Source of the DNA: Rothia mucilaginosa
GTDB taxonomy: Bacteria > Actinomycetota > Actinomycetes > Actinomycetales > Micrococcaceae
Assembly: GCF_901875305.1 (NCBI RefSeq)
Contig: NZ_CABFLY010000003.1
Span: 248,001-312,000 of the forward strand
DNA length: 64,000 nt
Direction of reading: 5' to 3'
The position numbers and the translations under genes were made by a program. Of this stretch, positions 16,826 to 25,904 are shown one piece after another. Position 1 is the stretch's first letter; the number at the start of each line of letters is the position of its first letter. The notes under the pieces were generated by a model. It worked only from the letters and a program-made list of their open reading frames with translations. It did not search any database and had not been told where the DNA came from.

Positions 16826-17656
16826 ATGGCGAACTACACCGCAGCAGACATCAAGGCACTGCGCGAGAAGACCGGCGCAGGTATGCTCGACGTCAAGAAG
16901 GCTCTGGACGAGGCAAACGGCGACCAGCAGAAGGCTGCCGAGATCATCCGCGTTAAGGGTCTGAAGGGCATCACCAAGCGCGAGGGTCGCGCAACCGCTG
17001 AGGGCCTGGTGGCTGCACGCGTCGAGAACGGCGTTGGCTACATGGTTGAGGTCAACTCCGAGACCGACTTCGTGGCAAAGTCCGACCCCTTCATCGCTTT
17101 CGGCCAGAACGTGCTCGAGGCCGCTATTGCTGCTAACGCTTCCACCCTGGAAGAGCTGAAGGCTGCAACCTACGAGGGCAAGACCGTTGAGGAGCTGACC
17201 ACCGACGCTGGCGCACTGCTGGGCGAGAAGATCGTTGTCCGCCGCGTTGCACGCGTTGAGGGTGAGCACGTTGCAGTGTACCTGCACAAGACTTCCAAGG
17301 ACCTGCCCGCACAGGTTGGCGTTCTGCTGGCTGTCTCCGGTGAGAACACCGACGAGATTGCACACGACGTGGCAGTGCACATTGCTGCAATGAGCCCCAA
17401 GTACCTGGACTCCGAGTCCATCCCCGCAGACCAGATTGAGACTGAGAAGCGCGTTGCTCGCGAGACCGCAATTGCAGAGGGCAAGCCTGAGAAGATTCTG
17501 GACAAGATCGTTGAGGGTCGCCTGAAGGGCTTCTTCAAGGAGAACACCCTGCTGGATCAGGACTTCGCAAAGGACTCCAAGAAGTCTGTTGCACAGGTCC
17601 TGTCCGAGGCTGGCGCAACCGCAACCGCATTCGCACGTTTCCGCGTGGGTGCATAA
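16826..17656 (+). CDS. tsf: Translation elongation factor Ts
   Basis: This 276-residue guanine-nucleotide exchange factor recycles EF-Tu. The N-terminal UBA-like part is typical: YTAADIKALREKTGAGMLDV then KKALDEANGD. The signature EVNSETDFVAKSDPF is intact, and the coiled-coil and C-terminal modules follow. ATG 16826 has an AAGGAG site. It sits between rpsB and pyrH in the usual order. Confidence 0.98.
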   Translation: MANYTAADIKALREKTGAGMLDVKKALDEANGDQQKAAEIIRVKGLKGITKREGRATAEGLVAARVENGVGYMVEVNSETDFVAKSDPFIAFGQNVLEAAIAANASTLEELKAATYEGKTVEELTTDAGALLGEKIVVRRVARVEGEHVAVYLHKTSKDLPAQVGVLLAVSGENTDEIAHDVAVHIAAMSPKYLDSESIPADQIETEKRVARETAIAEGKPEKILDKIVEGRLKGFFKENTLLDQDFAKDSKKSVAQVLSEAGATATAFARFRVGA

Positions 17657-17734
17657 GGAACGACATCACGTTCCGCGTCTAAACTGATTCGCTTCGATTA
17701 GGGGCGAAAAGTGAGGTTTGGATTATAGCGTTGA

Positions 17735-17765
17735 GCCGGGTAGTCACCAGTGGTGGCTACCCGGC
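17735..17765 (+). terminator. Intrinsic terminator after tsf
   Basis: The arms gccgggtagtcacc and ggtggctacccggc form a 14-bp stem with a very short loop, followed by tttgct. pyrH therefore probably has its own promoter. Confidence 0.65.
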
Positions 17766-17841
17766 TTTGCTGTATCCTTGATAGGGACCGGGCGGCACTA
17801 ACCCGCCCACACTATTCTTTGAAAAAGCCACTGGAGGAACC

Positions 17842-18585
17842 ATGACTGAAGCGAATTCCCGCCCGATGCACCGTGATGAGACCGGCCGCCGCCGCGTGCT
17901 GCTCAAGCTCTCCGGTGAGGTTTTTGGTGGTGGTGAAGTCGGTATCTCTACCGAGGTGGTTCGTAGCATCGCCAAGCAGATTGCCGCAACTGTCGGCGAG
18001 GTTGAGACCTCCATTGTGATTGGTGGCGGTAACTTCTTCCGTGGCGCTGAGCTTTCTCAGGCTGGTATGGACCGCTCCCGCGCGGACTACATGGGTATGC
18101 TCGGTACCGTCATGAACTCCTTGGCCCTGCAGGACTTCCTGGAGCAGGAGGGTATCGACACCCGTGTTCAGTCCGCTATCACTATGCCGCAGGTCGCTGA
18201 GACTTACATTCCGCGCCGCGCTATCCGCCACATGCAGAAGGACCGCGTCGTGATCTTCGGTGCTGGTGCGGGTCTGCCCTACTTCTCCACCGACACCGTG
18301 GCCGCCCAGCGCGCCCTGGAAATCCACGCCGACGAGGTGCTGGTCGCCAAGAACGGTGTGGACGGCATCTATACTGCGGACCCCAACAAGGACCCCAACG
18401 CTGAGCGCCTGTACAACCTCACCTACGATGAGGCCATGCAGCGTAACATCCGCGTGCTGGACCAGACCGCGTTCTCCCTGTGCCGCGACAACAACGTGAC
18501 GATGCGTGTGTTCGGCATGCAGGGCGAGGGCAACGTGACCCGCGCGATTCTGGGCGAGAAGATGGGTACCCTCGTCACCCGCTAG
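17842..18585 (+). CDS. pyrH: UMP kinase (uridylate kinase)
   Basis: This 247-residue bacterial UMP kinase makes UDP from UMP. Amino-acid-kinase-fold motifs are visible: [20 protein letters not shown] at the phosphate loop, [29 protein letters not shown], and [23 protein letters not shown] in the central region. The acidic [17 protein letters not shown] segment also fits. ATG 17842 follows CTGGAGGAACC. It precedes frr, as is typical. Confidence 0.97.
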   Translation: MTEANSRPMHRDETGRRRVLLKLSGEVFGGGEVGISTEVVRSIAKQIAATVGEVETSIVIGGGNFFRGAELSQAGMDRSRADYMGMLGTVMNSLALQDFLEQEGIDTRVQSAITMPQVAETYIPRRAIRHMQKDRVVIFGAGAGLPYFSTDTVAAQRALEIHADEVLVAKNGVDGIYTADPNKDPNAERLYNLTYDEAMQRNIRVLDQTAFSLCRDNNVTMRVFGMQGEGNVTRAILGEKMGTLVTR

Positions 18586-18633
18586 GTGCGCATCCGGCCC
18601 GTCACACCGCGCTCTCGGGCGCGTAATAACGTC

Positions 18634-18681
18634 ACGGTACCGGGCGGGTAGAGCCTAACTCGCCCTGCCCGCTGGTACCGT
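18634..18681 (+). terminator. Hairpin after pyrH
   Basis: The arms acggtaccgggcggg and cccgctggtaccgt pair with one bulge. It lies in the 265-base gap before frr, which otherwise shows no gene. Confidence 0.5.
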
Positions 18682-18850
18682 CTAAACTGATAGAAACCAT
18701 GGCGTTCACCATCTTTCGTATGTGTTCATGCCTCCTCCGCATATTTGGGGTCTGATGCCCCGGAGTGCGTGCGGCAGAGCAACGGGAGGGTGAGGAACGC
18801 GCCCCACCGACAATTCTGCACACCAGAATTACGACTAAGGAGATCCTTCC

Positions 18851-19408
18851 GTGATCGAAGAAATCCTTGCCGAAGCCGGCGAGAAGATGGAAAAGACCAT
18901 CGAAGCAACTAAGACTGAGTTCGCCAAGGTCCGTACCGGCCGCGTGAACCCCGCCATCTTCAGCGGCCTGACCGCCGAGTACTACGGCGCTCCTACTCCT
19001 CTGCAGCAGCTGGTGTCCTTCAACGTTGAGGATGCACGCACCGTCAAGATCGTTCCCTTCGACGTGACCGCTCTGGCCGCTATTGAGAAGGCACTGCGCG
19101 ACTCCGACCTGGGTGTTAACCCCAGCAACGACGGTGCCGCAATCCGCGTGGTTATGCCTGAAATGACCGCTGAGCGCCGTAAGGAATACACCAAGCTCGT
19201 CAACCAGAAGGCTGAGGAGGCACGCGTCTCTATCCGCAACGTGCGCCGTCACGCTAAGACCTCCATCGATAAGCTCGTCAAGGACAGCGAAATTGGTGAG
19301 GACGAGGGTGCACGCGCTGAGAAGGATTTGGACGCTCTGACCAAGAAGCACGTCGAGCAGATCGACGCTCTGTACAAGCACAAGGAAGCTGAGCTCCTCG
19401 AGGTCTAA
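18851..19408 (+). CDS. frr: Ribosome recycling factor
   Basis: This 185-residue protein splits post-termination ribosomes together with EF-G. The sequence is collinear with the family: KFTEF-type start MIEEILAEAGEKMEKTIEAT, the RTGRVNPAIF loop, EYYGAPTPLQQLVSF, and NVRRHAKTSIDKLVKD in the long helical arm. Length is standard. The GTG start at 18851 follows AAGGAGATCC. cdsA comes 79 bases downstream. Confidence 0.98.
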   Translation: MIEEILAEAGEKMEKTIEATKTEFAKVRTGRVNPAIFSGLTAEYYGAPTPLQQLVSFNVEDARTVKIVPFDVTALAAIEKALRDSDLGVNPSNDGAAIRVVMPEMTAERRKEYTKLVNQKAEEARVSIRNVRRHAKTSIDKLVKDSEIGEDEGARAEKDLDALTKKHVEQIDALYKHKEAELLEV

Positions 19409-19487
19409 ATCCTCATCACGACACGCAACGAAGCGAAGGAAGGGACAGTAGCGCTCACCGCTCTGCCCCGCCAATCGGGGATAGAGA

Positions 19488-20333
19488 ATGAACACTACTT
19501 CTGAGAACGCTAAGCCCGCCTCCAAGGCCGGCCGTAACCTACCCGCCGCTATCGGTGTGGGTGTGAGCTTCGGCCTCGTTCTGGTGTTGGGCTTTTTCAT
19601 CCAGCCGGTCCTGGTGGCTTTTGCCGCCCTGGCCGCCGGGATAGGCGTCTGGGAAGTGGCTACCGTCTTCAATACCCGTCGCGGTTACGGTATCCTTGCT
19701 GTTCCGCTGGGGGTCCTCGCAGCGGTGTCGGTGGCCTGCGGTTACGCCGCAGGATTCGGCGGGTTGTGGCTTGCGGTGGGCGTGACTTTGTTGTTGCTTC
19801 TGCTGGCTTCTTACGCTCCGCGAGCTGACCGCAGGGTGTCTCCGCTGAGGTCATGGGCTGGAGGCCTGCTGGCCGTGCTGTGGATTCCCCTTATGCTGGG
19901 TACCGCGATGGTGTACTTCCGGAGTGAGCACGGCGTGCAGGGAATCCTCATGATTCTGCTCATGGCCGTCAGCAACGACACTTTCGGTTATATCGCCGGT
20001 GTGAACTGGGGCAAGCATCCCATGGCGCCGCGGATTTCGCCGAAGAAGAGCTGGGAGGGCCTGGCCGGTTCCTACGTTGGCTCGGCCCTGGTCGCTTCTA
20101 TTGCTTTCGCCGTGATGGGTTCGCCCTGGTTCTGGGGTATTCCCTTCGCCGCGGTGATGGTGATTGCTTCCACTGCTGGCGACCTGGTGGAGTCCGTCTT
20201 TAAGCGCCGTATGGGCGTGAAAGATATGTCGAATATCCTGCCCGGGCACGGCGGCATGATGGACCGCCTCGACTCAATTCTGTTTGCGGCCGCGGTCGGT
20301 TGCCTTATCTTCGTTTTCGTGATGCCCCTCTAA
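19488..20333 (+). CDS. cdsA: Phosphatidate cytidylyltransferase
   Basis: This 281-residue membrane enzyme makes CDP-diacylglycerol from phosphatidate and CTP, the entry point to phospholipid synthesis. About eight hydrophobic helices are visible. The family signature is intact near the C-terminus: ESVFKRRMGVKDMSNILPGHGGMMDRLDS, written here only in parts as VFKRRMGVKDMSN and LPGHGGMMDRLDS. The product feeds PgsA encoded later in the window. ATG 19488 lies downstream of frr, in the usual actinobacterial order. Confidence 0.95.
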   Translation: MNTTSENAKPASKAGRNLPAAIGVGVSFGLVLVLGFFIQPVLVAFAALAAGIGVWEVATVFNTRRGYGILAVPLGVLAAVSVACGYAAGFGGLWLAVGVTLLLLLLASYAPRADRRVSPLRSWAGGLLAVLWIPLMLGTAMVYFRSEHGVQGILMILLMAVSNDTFGYIAGVNWGKHPMAPRISPKKSWEGLAGSYVGSALVASIAFAVMGSPWFWGIPFAAVMVIASTAGDLVESVFKRRMGVKDMSNILPGHGGMMDRLDSILFAAAVGCLIFVFVMPL

Positions 20334-20346
20334 CGGCATGACGCTC

Positions 20347-20389
20347 AGCGGGGTGTTTCTCTCCCACAGTGGGGGAGGGGCACCCCGCT
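20347..20389 (+). terminator. Hairpin after cdsA
   Basis: The arms agcggggtg and caccccgct pair, with an inner stem ctccc/ggggag. Confidence 0.55.
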
Positions 20390-20539
20390 TGTGTGTGTGC
20401 TCGGGTCTGTGTACCTGGTTCCGTGCATCAAGATGGTTGTCGGAGATGAGGTACGCATCTGAGACATGGCCCGCAGGTTCTTGTACGATGCGGCCTCGAC
20501 GTTGGTATTCTTAAAGTTCAGTCGTTGAGAGGAGTCACC

Positions 20540-21127
20540 TTGGCCAGCACCACCCGCGGAGGCGGATTTGCCCGTGCCGGAGAAACCGAACCCGGCTACA
20601 AGCGTAGTGAAGTAGACCGCCTGTTCACCCGCCTCGCCGAGGACTACGAGAAGCTCAGCGGAGCATCTGAGCTCCCCGAAGATCTCTACACCTCCCGACG
20701 GATTCGTCAGGTGATCTTCCGGGAAGAGCCCGGCGGCTACAAGCTCGATGTGGTTGACCGCGCCCTCGAAAAGATTGAGGAGCGTTTCGCCAAGCTCGAG
20801 CGTAGCCGCTATATTGAGGCGTACGGCCTGGACAATTGGGAACGCTCCCTCGTCGAAACCGGTGAGTTGCTTGCTGGGCGCCTGGAACGACCTGTTGGTG
20901 AACGATTCCGCCGCCCTAGCAAGCGCCGCTACATGGGTTACTTCGTTGGCGATGTGGACGCCGTCTGCGACCACGTCTACGCCCAGCTCAATAGCGAGGA
21001 GCCCCTCGACCCCTCGGTGGTGCGCCATGCAATGTTCCGCCCGGCCTCGGGCACCGTCAGCTACGACGAGACGCAGGTGGATGCATTCCTCGACCGTTGC
21101 ATTGAGCTACTGCAAGACCTGCTCTAA
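20540..21127 (+). CDS. DivIVA-domain-like protein
   Basis: This is a 195-residue soluble protein. It carries two copies of a DivIVA-like motif: GYKRSEVDRLFTRLAEDYEK near the N-terminus, and GTVSYDETQVDAFLDRCIEL at the C-terminus, each with the aromatic-x-x-x-x-V-D core seen in DivIVA domains. Between them are basic, Arg-rich segments. Such short DivIVA-domain proteins are common beside cdsA and dxr in Micrococcales and are thought to act in polar growth or division, without firm evidence. I chose the TTG at 20540 because GAGAGGA lies just upstream; the earlier in-frame TTG at 20525 would overlap this ribosome site. Confidence 0.75.
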   Translation: MASTTRGGGFARAGETEPGYKRSEVDRLFTRLAEDYEKLSGASELPEDLYTSRRIRQVIFREEPGGYKLDVVDRALEKIEERFAKLERSRYIEAYGLDNWERSLVETGELLAGRLERPVGERFRRPSKRRYMGYFVGDVDAVCDHVYAQLNSEEPLDPSVVRHAMFRPASGTVSYDETQVDAFLDRCIELLQDLL

Positions 21128-21139
21128 ACCGTATGTGTT

Positions 21140-21172
21140 GAATCCCCCGCCCCGTTACAGGGTGGGGGATTC
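21140..21172 (+). terminator. Terminator after the DivIVA-like gene
   Basis: The arms gaatcccccgccc and gggtgggggattc form a 13-bp stem followed by ttct. Confidence 0.7.
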
Positions 21173-21266
21173 TTCTATGGTGAGCGCTCTTCTGCGCTGA
21201 GGCTCCTCACGCTGAGGCGAGCCAGCGTGCCACTGCGAAGCCGCGAGCTCGTGAGACACTAGAACC

Positions 21267-22592
21267 ATGAAGTTTGGATCCTCAGCACGCGTCGGCGGCA
21301 GCCGCGACCGCCTCACCGACGCCCTTACAGAACTCACCCGCGCACCGCAGCGCGTCACCCTCCTCGGCTCAACCGGCTCCATCGGCACCCAAGCCATGGA
21401 AGTGATCGACCACCTCGCCGCGCTCAAAGGCACCGGCGCCTCCGCCGCCGACGCACCGCTGAAGGTCGTCGCCCTCTCGGCTGGCTCCCGATCCCTCGAA
21501 CTGCTCGCACGCCAGGCAGTGCACGTGCGCGCCGAACTGGTCGCCACCAGCGGCACCGCCGCCGACGCGCAGCGCCTCCGCGAACTCATCGAAGCGGCAG
21601 CCTCCGAAGCAGGTGCCACCGGCTACACCCCGCAGATTGCCCACGGCCCCGAAGCCTCCGTACAGGCCGCCGCGCATCCGACGGACACCGTTCTGAACGG
21701 CATCACCGGCTCCATCGGCCTGGAACCGACCCTCACCGCCCTGAACAGCGGCTACCGCGTGGCGCTCGCCAACAAGGAGTCCCTCATCGCGGGCGGCCCG
21801 CTCGTACGCGCTACCGTGGACGCCTCGCCTCTGGACATTCCCATGGTGCCCGTCGACTCGGAACACTCAGCAATTGCGCAAGCGCTCGCCTCCGGAACCG
21901 ACGCCGAAATCGACCGGCTCATCCTCACCGCATCGGGCGGCCCGTTCCGCGGTTACAAGCGCGAACAGCTACACGACGTGACCCCCGCGCAGGCGCTCGC
22001 ACACCCCACCTGGGACATGGGCCTGGTCGTCACCACCAACTCTGCAACCATGGTCAACAAGGCACTCGAAGTGCTTGAGGCACACCACCTGTTCGGCGTG
22101 GACCTGGACCGTATTGACGTGGCGGTTCACCCGCAGTCCATCGTGCATTCCATGGTGCAGTTCGTGGACGGCTCGACCATTGCGCAGGCGTCTCCGCCGA
22201 GCATGGTTCTGCCTATCGCGCTGGGTCTGACCTGGCCGCACCGAATCCCCGGTGCCGTGCCTGCTTGTGACTGGTCGAAGGCGGCATCCTGGACTTTTGA
22301 GCCGCTGGATGAGGAAGCATTCCCCGCCGTGCGTATGATCAAGGACGCCGGCAAGGTCGGCGGTACGCATCCGGCAGTGTTCAACGCCGCCAATGAGGAA
22401 GCCGTGGCAGCATTCCATGCGGGCGCGATTCGCTTTACCGACATTGTCGATTCGGTGGCGCGCGTGCTGGAGGAGCACACCGGCAGCGCTGAGGCTGTCT
22501 CTGACGCTGATTTGACGCTGGAGGCTGTGCTAAACGCGGAGCGTTGGGCTCGCGTTCGCGCGAATGAGCTGCTGGGCATGACCGGCAATTAG
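21267..22592 (+). CDS. dxr: 1-deoxy-D-xylulose 5-phosphate reductoisomerase
   Basis: This 441-residue enzyme carries out the second step of the MEP isoprenoid pathway (DXP to MEP with NADPH). The nucleotide-binding loop VTLLGSTGSIGTQAMEV starts near residue 30, about 25 residues later than in many homologues. Further signatures are ALANKESLIAGGPLV, PVDSEHSAI and TASGGPFRGY, which form the substrate and metal site, and the C-terminal HPAVFNAANEEAVAAF. No ribosome site is evident before ATG 21267; TAGAAC at 21260-21265 and GACACT at 21255-21260 are -10-like. It heads the conserved dxr-rseP-ispG order. Confidence 0.96.
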   Translation: MKFGSSARVGGSRDRLTDALTELTRAPQRVTLLGSTGSIGTQAMEVIDHLAALKGTGASAADAPLKVVALSAGSRSLELLARQAVHVRAELVATSGTAADAQRLRELIEAAASEAGATGYTPQIAHGPEASVQAAAHPTDTVLNGITGSIGLEPTLTALNSGYRVALANKESLIAGGPLVRATVDASPLDIPMVPVDSEHSAIAQALASGTDAEIDRLILTASGGPFRGYKREQLHDVTPAQALAHPTWDMGLVVTTNSATMVNKALEVLEAHHLFGVDLDRIDVAVHPQSIVHSMVQFVDGSTIAQASPPSMVLPIALGLTWPHRIPGAVPACDWSKAASWTFEPLDEEAFPAVRMIKDAGKVGGTHPAVFNAANEEAVAAFHAGAIRFTDIVDSVARVLEEHTGSAEAVSDADLTLEAVLNAERWARVRANELLGMTGN

Positions 22593-22639
22593 AAGATGGC
22601 TTTCTTCCTGCTTGTGCGGGAAGTGTAGCTGTTGCAGAA

Positions 22640-22906
22640 GGGACGGTGTTCGTCCTTGCCTCGCTAGTTGGGATGGCACGCCGCATGTTTCCTCCGCGCC
22701 TACGCAGGGGCACCCGTCACCCGGACGCTCCGCTTCCTCCTTGCTTCGCTGCGGAAGAGCGTCCGTGTGACACCCTGAGGGCGCTTCCGGAAAACGCGGC
22801 GCGCCACCTCGAGTAGCTTGGTGTGCGGAGGGGCGGTGTCGTCCGAAGTGACATCAGGGTGCCCGAAGCGAAGCGAGGGCGGGTGCCCCTGTAGGAACGA
22901 GGACGA
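22640..22906. repeat. Dispersed palindromic intergenic repeat, copy B
   Basis: This fills most of the 432-base gap between dxr and rseP. Its right end ccctgtaggaacgaggacg (22887-22905) is identical to the right terminal repeat of copy A. The core gaagcgaagcgagggcggg and the cggacgctccgc...gagcgtccg palindrome are also shared. The left part at about 22640-22700 resembles, in inverted orientation, the region to the right of copy A. It has no supported coding sequence. Confidence 0.7.
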
Positions 22907-23024
22907 ACGCCGCCCCTCCTCAACGCCTCCCAAACAAGCCCAAAAGAAAGCGGGGGAGGGCACCTTCACAGGCTAAGCGAGTATTCTAGAAGCTTCGTAT
23001 CCCCGAACCGAAACGAGAAAAAGC

Positions 23025-24380
23025 GTGGAAATCCTGCTGTACGCTGTGGGCATTATCCTCATGGCAATCGCTATTGCCGTCTCGATTGCCCTGCACGAGG
23101 TGGGGCATCTGGTGCCCGCGAAGCTGTTCAATGTGCGCGTTCCGCAGTACATGATTGGCTTCGGTAAGACCGTGTTCTCTTTCCACCGTGGCGAGACTGA
23201 GTACGGTTTCAAGGCGATCCCGTTGGGTGGTTACATTTCGATGATTGGTATGTACCCGCCGAGCCCTGCTGAGGTGAAGGAGCACCATGAGGCGGGGCAT
23301 TCGGGGAGCACCAGCCCGTTTGCGTCCTTGGCTGAGGAGGCGCGTGCGGCGGACGCCGAGCGCATGCAGCCCGGTGATGAGAATCGCCTGTTCTATAAGT
23401 TGCCGGTGCTCAAGCGCATGGTGATTATGCTGGGCGGCCCGACCATGAACCTGCTGATCGGTGTGGTCTGCACGGCTATTTTGGTGTGTGGTTTCGGTAC
23501 GGCGCAGGTGACGAATAAGGTGTCGGCGGTGTCTGAGTGCGTGCCGAGTGTGAGCGTGACCCACGATTCGTTGAGCTATGGCGAGTGCACGGATAAGTCC
23601 ACCCCGTCGCCTGCGAAGGCTGCTGGTGTGCAGGTGGGAGACCGTGTGGTTGCTGTGAATGGTGCGTCGACGGGTTCGTGGGAGGCTGTGTCTTCGGCGA
23701 TTCGTGCGGCGGGTTCTCACCCGAGCACTTTGACGGTGGAGCGTAACGGTCAGCGTCTGGATTTGTCGGTGACTCCGGTTGAGATGGTTCGTCCGGTCTC
23801 TGATGGTAAGGGCCAGTATGTGCGTGCTACGGATGGCTCGATTGCGACGACCCGCGGCGGTTTTGTGGGTATTTCCCCGTCGAGTGAGCTGGTGCCCGGT
23901 TCCATTACCGAGGTGCCCGGGATTGTGGGGGATACCCTCGGCAAGGTGGGCTCCTCGATGCTTTCGCTGCCGCAACGCGTGTGGGATTTGGCCGTAACCC
24001 TGGTGACCGGTGGTGAGCGTAGCGCCGAGTCGCCGGTGTCGGTGGTGGGTGTGAGCCGTATCGCCGGTGAGGTGACGGCTACCGACCGCATTGACGTGAA
24101 GTCGAAGGCCGCGATGCTTGTCTCTCTGGTGGCGAATATGAACCTGATGCTTTTCGCATTCAACCTGATTCCGCTGCTGCCCCTGGATGGCGGCCACGTG
24201 TTGGGCGCCCTCTGGGAGGGAATGCGCCGCTTCTTCGCGCGCCTGACTGGGCGTAAGGATCCGGGCCCGTTCGACCCGGTGAAGCTTCTGCCGCTGACCT
24301 ACGTGGTGGCGGGCGCGTTCATCCTGATGTCGGTGGTGCTGATTATCGCCGACGTCGTCAAACCGATCACCCTTTTCTAA
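23025..24380 (+). CDS. rseP: Site-2-type intramembrane zinc protease (RseP/Rip family)
   Basis: This 451-residue membrane protease cleaves transmembrane segments, for example of anti-sigma factors. The active-site motif is HEVGH at residues 24-28 in the first helix. It is followed by GFKAIPLGGYISMIGMYPP. A PDZ domain occupies about residues 190-260 (KAAGVQVGDRVVAVNGAST). The third metal ligand is in the last third, FNLIPLLPLDGGHVLGALWE. The mycobacterial homologue Rip1 sits in the same dxr-rip-gcpE context. The GTG start at 23025 gives an N-terminus that begins directly in the first helix. Target proteins are not evident here. Confidence 0.94.
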   Translation: MEILLYAVGIILMAIAIAVSIALHEVGHLVPAKLFNVRVPQYMIGFGKTVFSFHRGETEYGFKAIPLGGYISMIGMYPPSPAEVKEHHEAGHSGSTSPFASLAEEARAADAERMQPGDENRLFYKLPVLKRMVIMLGGPTMNLLIGVVCTAILVCGFGTAQVTNKVSAVSECVPSVSVTHDSLSYGECTDKSTPSPAKAAGVQVGDRVVAVNGASTGSWEAVSSAIRAAGSHPSTLTVERNGQRLDLSVTPVEMVRPVSDGKGQYVRATDGSIATTRGGFVGISPSSELVPGSITEVPGIVGDTLGKVGSSMLSLPQRVWDLAVTLVTGGERSAESPVSVVGVSRIAGEVTATDRIDVKSKAAMLVSLVANMNLMLFAFNLIPLLPLDGGHVLGALWEGMRRFFARLTGRKDPGPFDPVKLLPLTYVVAGAFILMSVVLIIADVVKPITLF

Positions 24381-24536
24381 GGGAGATGTTTTGCTCTCTT
24401 CGCACTGCCTCAAAGATGTGATGTTACGCGCGGTAAGGGTATCCGTATTAGTGGTTTCTTTCGCGTCAGTGGCACAATAAAAAGCTGAAAGAAAGACGCA
24501 TAACCGTCTTTCACAACTCATGTATGGAGGAAAACC

Positions 24537-25697
24537 TTGTCGGTCAGCCTTGGTATGCCGAAGCCCGCTCCCGCGGTTCTGTCGCCGCGCCGTAAAACCC
24601 GCCAGTTCAAGGTGGGTTCCGTGGGTGTTGGCTCTGAATCTCCGATTTCTGTGCAGTCGATGACGACCACGAAGACACACGACATTGGCGCGACCCTGCA
24701 GCAGATTGCGGAGCTGACCGCTGCCGGCTGCGATATTGTGCGTGTGGCCTGCCCGACCGATAAGGACGCCGAGGCTCTGCCGATTATTGCTAAGCAGTCC
24801 CGTATTCCGGTGATTGCTGATATTCACTTCCAGCCGAAGTACGTGTACGCCGCTATTCAGGCCGGTTGCGGCGCTGTACGCGTGAACCCGGGCAACATCC
24901 GTAAGTTCGACGACCAGGTCAAGGAAATCGCGCAGATGGCTTCGGACCACGGCGTTTCTTTGCGCATCGGCGTGAACGCTGGTTCGCTGGATAAGCGTCT
25001 GCTGGAGAAGTACGGCAAGGCTACTCCGGAGGCTCTGGTGGAGTCCGCCGTGTGGGAGGCTTCGCTCTTTGAGGAGCACGGCTTCCACGATTTCAAGATT
25101 TCTGTGAAGCACAACGACCCCATCGTGATGGTGGAGGCGTACCGCCAGCTGGCTGAGCGCGGTGACTGGCCCCTGCACTTGGGCGTGACCGAGGCCGGTC
25201 CTGCGTTCCAGGGCACCATTAAGAGCTCGGTGGCGTTCGGTATTCTGCTGTCTGAAGGTATTGGCGACACGATTCGCGTGTCCCTTTCTGCTCCTCCGGT
25301 GGAGGAGGTGAAGGTGGGCTCGAAGATTCTAGAGTCGCTGAACCTTCGCCCCCGCAAGCTGGACATCGTTTCCTGCCCCTCCTGTGGTCGTGCGCAGGTG
25401 AACGTGTGGGAGCTGGCCGAGAACGTGACCAAGGGCCTGGAGCACATGAAGGTTCCGCTGCGTGTGGCCGTGATGGGTTGCGTGGTGAACGGTCCGGGTG
25501 AGGCTCGCGAGGCCGACCTGGGTGTGGCCTCCGGTAACGGTAAGGGTCAGATTTTTGTGAAGGGTGAGGTTATTAAGACCGTGCCCGAGGATCAGATTGT
25601 TGAGACTCTGATTGAGGAGGCAACCCGCATCGCCGCCGAGATGGAGGCTTCGGGCGAGTACGTTCCCGAGGGTTCCCCCGCGGTGTCGGTGAGCTAA
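24537..25697 (+). CDS. ispG: 4-hydroxy-3-methylbut-2-enyl diphosphate synthase
   Basis: This 386-residue iron-sulfur enzyme catalyses the penultimate MEP-pathway step. The TIM-barrel part shows [16 protein letters not shown] and [11 protein letters not shown]. Cluster cysteines are Cys280 and Cys283 (SCPSCGRAQ) and Cys315 ([11 protein letters not shown]), the expected C-x2-C...C set. The start is TTG at 24537 after TGGAGG. CACAAT near 24474 may be a -10. With dxr in the same region it forms part of a MEP cluster. Confidence 0.96.
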   Translation: MSVSLGMPKPAPAVLSPRRKTRQFKVGSVGVGSESPISVQSMTTTKTHDIGATLQQIAELTAAGCDIVRVACPTDKDAEALPIIAKQSRIPVIADIHFQPKYVYAAIQAGCGAVRVNPGNIRKFDDQVKEIAQMASDHGVSLRIGVNAGSLDKRLLEKYGKATPEALVESAVWEASLFEEHGFHDFKISVKHNDPIVMVEAYRQLAERGDWPLHLGVTEAGPAFQGTIKSSVAFGILLSEGIGDTIRVSLSAPPVEEVKVGSKILESLNLRPRKLDIVSCPSCGRAQVNVWELAENVTKGLEHMKVPLRVAVMGCVVNGPGEAREADLGVASGNGKGQIFVKGEVIKTVPEDQIVETLIEEATRIAAEMEASGEYVPEGSPAVSVS

Positions 25698-25729
25698 TCG
25701 AGTAGCCCCCAACCCTAAAACTCTTGCAC

Positions 25730-25762
25730 GCGAAGGCGTCCTCCACACGAGGGCGCCTTCGC
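25730..25762 (+). terminator. Intrinsic terminator after ispG
   Basis: The arms gcgaaggcg and cgccttcgc are followed by tatttttc. Confidence 0.8.
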
Positions 25763-25904
25763 TATTTTTCTTCATCGTGGCTGTTTTCTTCGTCCCGTAG
25801 AAGAAACCTAGCCGTCGAAGATGCTTTGCCCGGCGGCGACAGCGTATTCTTGGAGTACGCGCTTTTGGGCGCGTATATCCGCTCACTCTCACCTGTATTT
25901 GTTC

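Noticed and set aside
22986..25178. 730-codon minus-strand ORF over rseP and ispG
   Set aside because: It spans two well-identified genes and their gap; the translation is His/Arg-rich without recognisable domains.
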